The position numbers and the translations under genes were made by a program. The notes under the pieces were generated by a model that saw only the letters and a program-made list of their open reading frames with translations, ran no database searches and was not told the DNA's origin. 64,000 nucleotides of DNA from Himantopus leucocephalus (lineage: Eukaryota; Chordata; Aves; Charadriiformes; Recurvirostridae). Location: contig RSEF01000014.1 in NCBI GenBank assembly GCA_003993805.1, positions 5,866,019 through 5,930,018 of the forward strand, read 5' to 3'. Below, in pieces: positions 58,701 through 64,000 of this stretch; the first letter of the stretch is position 1, and each line of letters begins with the position of its first letter.

Positions 58701-61700
58701 GAGACCCTCCTCCTGCCACTGCCATTGTGGCAAGAGACATCACCTTCCTGGGGACAAAGAGGCTTCTTAGGATCTACTGGATGCTCTCCCAAATTCCCCC
58801 AGCTTCCAGCCCCTTCACACCACACATGGATCCAATAGCCTTTTCCCCACGCACTGCCCGGACGTGAGCTGGAAACAATCTGATTTTCCATCCTTATCTT
58901 CCCTCCCTTCTGCTGGTGAAGTCAAGTCCTCTTCAGCCCCCTCCTTCCTGTAGGCCACACATGGTTTATTCCTCTCTCAACGAGTCCCTTTGTCCCTTGA
59001 AGGGGATGTGTGTCCAGCTGAATGTGCCGCTGGGCCAGCGGGCTGGTTGCTGGCTCTTCTGTGTCCTCTCCCAGATGGGGAGATGGTCCTCCCGGCGTTC
59101 CCATGGTCCCTGGAGCTTGGGCAGCGCAGGCAGGAGCTGGGCTTTATCAAAGGCTTGCTGGAAATGCAAATAAACACTGTCACGAATGTGGTTGCTATCA
59201 GCTGTGCATCCTCTTCAAACAGCCACAGAACGTCCGTGTCCTCTTCCCTGCCTGAGGGTGGAAGGGAAAATTGTCTAAAAACACGTGTTTGTGTCAGCAC
59301 AGCCACCTGGGCCACTGGCCCCAGCAGCAGGTCCGTGCCTGGGCCAGTGCAGCCAGGGCAACGGGGCAGGAAAACAGGCTTTTCTATGAGTTCAAACTCA
59401 AGGTCTGACCCAGAAATCATTAACATTAGAGGCAGTTTTCCCATTGATTTTGTTGGGCTTTGGTGCAGTCTTTTGACGAATCACTGGGAACGTGGGAGGA
59501 AGCAGAGTAGCAGGAACAGAGGGCATATGAGCTAAAGAAACAAATCCCACTGAGCACAAGGGCCTGCTTCTGAAAGAGATCCCTCGTTCTACACGTGACT
59601 GAAAACAACAGTCATATGTCAAAGAAACTGGAGAAGTTGCTCAATACTGCATAGGATCCTAATGGGAGATCCCCTAGTGAGATCCTGGGGGCAAGGATGG
59701 ATTGGTAGGGTGGACCGTAGTAGGAAGTTCTCTGCTTTGAGCAGTGACCCACCGAACAAGCCACAGCAAGGCCAAGTGCTGAAACTGGGTTTGGAGACGC
59801 ATAGAGGTTCATGAGTTGCAAGAATTGATGGAAGACTTCCTGTAAAGAGAAGACAACCCAAGGAGCAGCCCCATCTGTTGCCAGACGGCCACACAGGGAG
59901 TGTGACCTTGTCTCACAAGATAATGAGATTTATTCTGCTCCTTTTGATAGGACATCAGTTAAGGTTTCCATGCTTGTGAGGGCACCAGGGGTTCAAAGGG
60001 CTAAGGGGACAGCATGGAGCAATGAAAGACAAGACTCTCTTGGCTTCACCCAGGGATTTATGGATGCTGTTTGTCTTAGAGCAAGATCTGTATGAACATC
60101 CAACTGCTTGTGACCAGACCAGAAAGGCAGAATCCATCAAAACTGCCAAACTGAGATGAACTCAAAATAAGCCTCAAGACCCCTGGCATAACAGGAACCC
60201 AAACAAACCATGCTGCCAGTGCTCGCGGGGCCGCAGGTCAGCTGGCTGCTCTCCCAGCAGTGTGCCTTGCAGTCCAGAAGAGATGAGCTCACCATGCAAC
60301 GGGGCTGGAGATCAAACCCAAGCTGGGAGGGCAGTCTGTCTGTCTCGTGCTCACTCGGACAGCAAGCCAGGGCCAATTTTATACTCATTCAAGAAAAATG
60401 GCTGTTTTGAGTGGATGAAGCTGCGCATTCCTCATGTTTCTTGGGTGACAGCCTCGGCTAGGGCAACTCAGCGGGACTTTGCCAATGGAGCTCTGTCAAT
60501 CTGGAAGTACTTGCTTGGAAATAAAGCTCAGCTGCAGGTGCTGTGAAGTGGGATTTGCAGCTTAGGAACCTTTGATGGACTGAACTCACCACCACTGAGC
60601 GATTTTAACCCAATACGGGCTCATAAGCCCTTGCCACCTGTGCATCTAAGGCAGGAGGAGCAGTGGGAGCACACGTTCTCTGCCGCTCGTTGCCTCCAGG
60701 AAGCCTTCCCGCACTATTTTTGCAGCGCTGACCTCATTGCTCGTATCAGCCTGCCCTTTTCCAGCTTCCTCTCCCTGATATCTGGCTTTTGCCCCGTGTT
60801 TCCTCACGCATTGAGCAATCACCTTAAGCCTCCCTCCACATTTCTAGGATTCTTGCTTATCGCCCTGCGCGGCACAGGGCTCGGACAGGGCTCTGCCTTC
60901 CTGTCCTGTCTGGCCAGTTCCTCTGTTTACCTATAACACAAATTCTATTTGTTTGCCCTTTTTTTTGAATGTAGAGCAACAACGCGGTATGAGGAGAGAT
61001 GTTTCCTTCTCTCCTTTCTACTCACTTCTCCATGGTCCCATCCACCTTCTCCAGTTCTCACCACCTGCAAAGAGCTTTTCTTCTGCCCCGGCCATGGGCA
61101 ATGTCTAAAATTTGTGCTGCAAACAGAAATTCCCAGCGCAGGGAAGCCTGGAGTCTCCCAAAGCCTCTAACTCGTCCCATACTGGCCACTGTTGTTTGCA
61201 GGGAGGTAAAAAGTGCGATCCCAAAGGGACACAGAGGGGAAATGAAAATCTCTTTGCCACCCCCACTTCCCTGCGCTCCCCCACTGACCCCTCTCCCCTC
61301 CGTGATCCCACACTCTTGCCTCACAAAGCAAATTCTTCCTGGATTATATTTTAATATCTGCAAAGCCTCGAGTTTGAAAGAAAAACAAATGTGAAACCAG
61401 CTCATGAATTTTCTCCATGTGAAAAAAAGAGGAACGGCCTCCGTCGCTCCTGAGAGCCTGTACAGGAACCGCATGAATGGATTAGGGTGGGTAGAGCTGA
61501 CAGCCAACACTCTGTTAGATCCGGGGATTGAGACATCAGGAGCTTAAACCGAAAAAAGACAGGACCGTCGCGCAGTGCAAGGGGAGAGCACAACGGCAAC
61601 CATCTTGGGAGCTTGGTCTCTCTTTCCGCACACATTTCTGATTCAGATCCCTGGGCATTTATAATATACGCTCCCGGTAAAAGCGATTGGGCAGCACCGC

Positions 61701-64000
61701 AGGGTCTCAAGGTGGGGGACGGTGCACCAGCAGGTCCTGCCTCCTGGAGAAAACCTGTCTGCAACAGCATCCCACCCTGCAGGGGCTGGGATTGAGCTGG
61801 GAAACAAAGTCTTGCTGTTCCCTGAGCTTTTCTCTTTTGCATTTGACCCAGTTTGGGGAAACGACAGCTTGTCTGTGCGCGGCCCTGGGCGAGGGAAGCT
61901 CCAGCCCCGGCTGGCCCCGGCTCAGTGCGTGGGCTCCAACAGCCCCGGTGTGTTTTTTCTGTTTTGCAAAGGGATGGGGTTGTTACGAAAGGGAAGCAAG
62001 GTGAGAGATAACAATATAATATGGTTTCCTCTTCCCTCTCAGCTGCCAGTTTGAATCCAGCCCAGGTCGGTAGTGGAGGACGCCGTTGCTGCTGGGTGCC
62101 TGTCCAGCGGTGTGCGCAAACCGCCCTGTCTGGCCGCCGTCCCACTTCCTACGGGGCAGGTGGCTGCATCCCCTCCACAGGCTTGGCACGCTCCCTGCGC
62201 CCTGTTCCAGACGAGCAGCCAGCGACCAGCTTATTCCAGAATAAAAGTCGTGTTATTCCGAGTGCGAAGCCAGGATGACTCTTCTTGAACAAGTCCTTTC
62301 TCCACCAGAGTGGACAACCCACATCCAGCACGCTATTCCTAAATGGGCATTGCAACACCTGAAATAAACCCAAAAGGAATGCGCTGTCGTCCTTAGATGC
62401 TGTCCTTCAAGGTCATGGAAGGGGTGACAAAGGGGAGTCTTGCAGGGCAAAGGACAGAGGCAGTTCTGCAGCCACGAGAGGAGCGATCACTTTGTCGACG
62501 ACACCTAGTAGTCCCTTCCAAGAGTACAAAACGCATCGCCTCCACCTTTCCTGGCACAAATCTTTCTGAGCCACGGGGAACGGGAATAAGAATTTTCCTC
62601 ATTTTTTACTACCAGGTTTTGACGATGGGCATTGACCTCAGTTTTTCCCAGGTGACAGGGAGTGTGCAGAAATACTGCATGGTTCTCCGCTACATCTTAG
62701 TTTCCCAGTCTACAGGACACTTGCTCTGCTTCTTGGATCCCCTTGTTACAGAAGGATAACAGGCGACACAGGCTGTCCATGAGTCCCAGGGTACCTCACA
62801 AACTGGGACAGCTGCTCCCAGAACACCCAGTGTGGTGGCCAGGCTGGGTTATCATCTCCCCTCCCAGATGGGAAAATGAATTCCCAGTATTTTGACCCTG
62901 TTTCCTCTTCTGTGCAAATCAGTCCAGGTCTGAAGAAAGGCTCTTGGCCACTCTGGGTGTTAGGAGCATCTTTCCACATCCCTTGGCTGGGGAATTCCCC
63001 GCTGGGCTCTGTGTGTGGGACCGGCATAGGGGACTGAGGGGCAGGGACATTGGCTTGCAGTACACATGGGCTGTGCCTTGTCAGCAGGTCCTAATGTCAC
63101 CCTGCTCATACATATGTGACAGTAACTTGGAGGGGACTGCTCAAAACCCCAAATGAGTGACCAGGATTGTCTTGGTGTGAGGTTTCAGCACTTGGGGGGG
63201 AGCTGGAAATACGCGTGGGTGTTAGTCGTGGGGTTTTGTCTATGACCGACTGATCTGGGAAGAAATGTTCTCAATTCTCTTATTGCCACAAGGATTTGTT
63301 CTGACTTGTCTGTGTTTTGGGGTTTATAATATTGTCTTCCCAAAGGGATCATCTGTTCTTGGTTAGCTACCACCAGGCCAGCCCACGGCACTCGTGGATT
63401 TCAATGGCTAGGAGGGCTCATCATAAAAGACTCTTAGCTCCCCAAAGGCTTTAAAAAAACACATTTTAAATGAAGTTTCAGAAGTGGATCTGAGTGCTTC
63501 TGAACAACGTGATCTTGGAACAGCTGGGCTGAAACCTATTCATGTTGGAAAACCGTTTCTGCGTGTGCCAATACCGAAGAGCAAATATTGACTTACAAGC
63601 GTTGCATTCGCATCTATGAAGAATTCTTTCTTTTTTAAGAATCAGTCCTTTTCACCTGGAGCCTTTCTCCTGAATAAATCGCTGCTGTAAATTCCTGTGT
63701 TTGTTAACATCCTTGTCCTTAGGGTGTGGGTGTGCTCTTACAGGCTTTCAGGGAAGCACAAAGAGGAGATCACCCTTTTTAGACTGGGACAGAGAATTGC
63801 AGGTTTTCTGGGGAACGTTGGAAGATTGGGTTCCCCTTTTTCAGCGGTTTGCACATCTGCTCATGGTTGAGCTCTGTGTGGCTAATTCCTCCTTCATCTG
63901 CAGCTGGGCAAAGTGCTTCCTATTTTCAAGAGACCTGAAAGCCGAGAGCCTTGGGTTGAGAGGGATGCAGAGCCCAGGCACTTCGCTCATCTGCAGGACA
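52781..64000. other. Intergenic to the window edge, no gene recognised
   Basis: No supported coding sequence. Frames such as 61402-62145 (minus, 247 codons) lack any domain. An AT-rich phrase GACATAATTATTGTTACC lies near 55248-55264, a TATAAAAG near 54343, and a CTCCTCCT/AGGAGGAG inverted repeat near 55553-55577. If the human gene order holds, LFNG would be expected further right, outside the window; none of its conserved glycosyltransferase motifs were found here. Confidence 0.55.

Noticed and set aside
61402..62145. 247-codon open frame on the minus strand
   Set aside because: No domain, signal peptide or repeated pattern; typical chance frame in CpG-containing sequence with few stops.
11830..64000. 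LFNG (expected syntenic neighbour)
   Set aside because: I looked for its conserved segments (FIAVKTTKKFH, WFCHVDDDNYV, FWFATGGAGFC, PDDCTIGYI) in all frames shown and by reading, and found none.
1..64000. CRISPR arrays, operons, prophage or other prokaryotic systems
   Set aside because: The spliced GRIFIN gene, CR1 element, microsatellites and base composition show this is animal nuclear DNA; no regularly spaced repeats were seen.
1..64000. Endogenous retrovirus or other viral insertion
   Set aside because: No LTR pair, primer-binding site or gag/pol/env-like frame was recognised.

Overview
This is vertebrate nuclear DNA, almost certainly from a bird. The signs are: an intact four-exon gene whose product closely matches the avian lens galectin GRIFIN; a CR1 LINE fragment with the ATTCTATG-type 3' end; GC-rich, CpG-dense, repeat-poor intergenic DNA of the kind seen on smaller avian chromosomes; and assembly gaps (100 N, and one single N). 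The species cannot be named. The lens protein reads slightly differently from chicken GRIFIN as I remember it, so a bird other than chicken is likely.

The only gene I can support is GRIFIN, on the minus strand. Its coding exons are 11695-11706, 10109-10188, 9852-10014 and 9218-9379, encoding 138 residues. All splice sites are GT/AG, a TATA box lies about 55 bp upstream of the ATG, and a candidate poly(A) signal lies at 8734-8739. Positions 1-8733 (downstream of GRIFIN) and about 11830-64000 (upstream of it) hold no coding sequence I can recognise. In human 7p22.3 the order is CHST12 - GRIFIN - LFNG. If that order holds here, CHST12 would lie off the left edge and LFNG off the right edge, and the roughly 52 kb right of GRIFIN would be the GRIFIN-LFNG intergenic region. 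I looked for LFNG and CHST12 coding sequence and found none.

The non-coding part contains: one CR1 element interrupted by the 100-N gap (37866-38051); a two-part pentanucleotide polypyrimidine array with an N at its internal junction (39391-39640); a few short tandem repeats; some candidate relics of ancient SINEs; several CpG-dense islands with no recognisable gene (about 16500-17010, 34990-35310, 44220-44610, 45840-46130, 52100-52780); and AT-rich patches inside GC-rich DNA with palindromic or clustered transcription-factor motifs (about 13260-13320, 26840-26910, 29165-29245, 36230-36290, 36900-36960, 37310-37360, 43020-43330, 52480-52540), which are my best candidates for regulatory elements.

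Most long open reading frames are by-products of GC-rich or low-complexity sequence. I found no previously undescribed multi-gene system. The most useful items for follow-up are the GRIFIN ligand-site substitution, the candidate regulatory elements, the orphan CpG-island/TATA promoter near 44.5 kb, and the mis-sized gap inside CR1.
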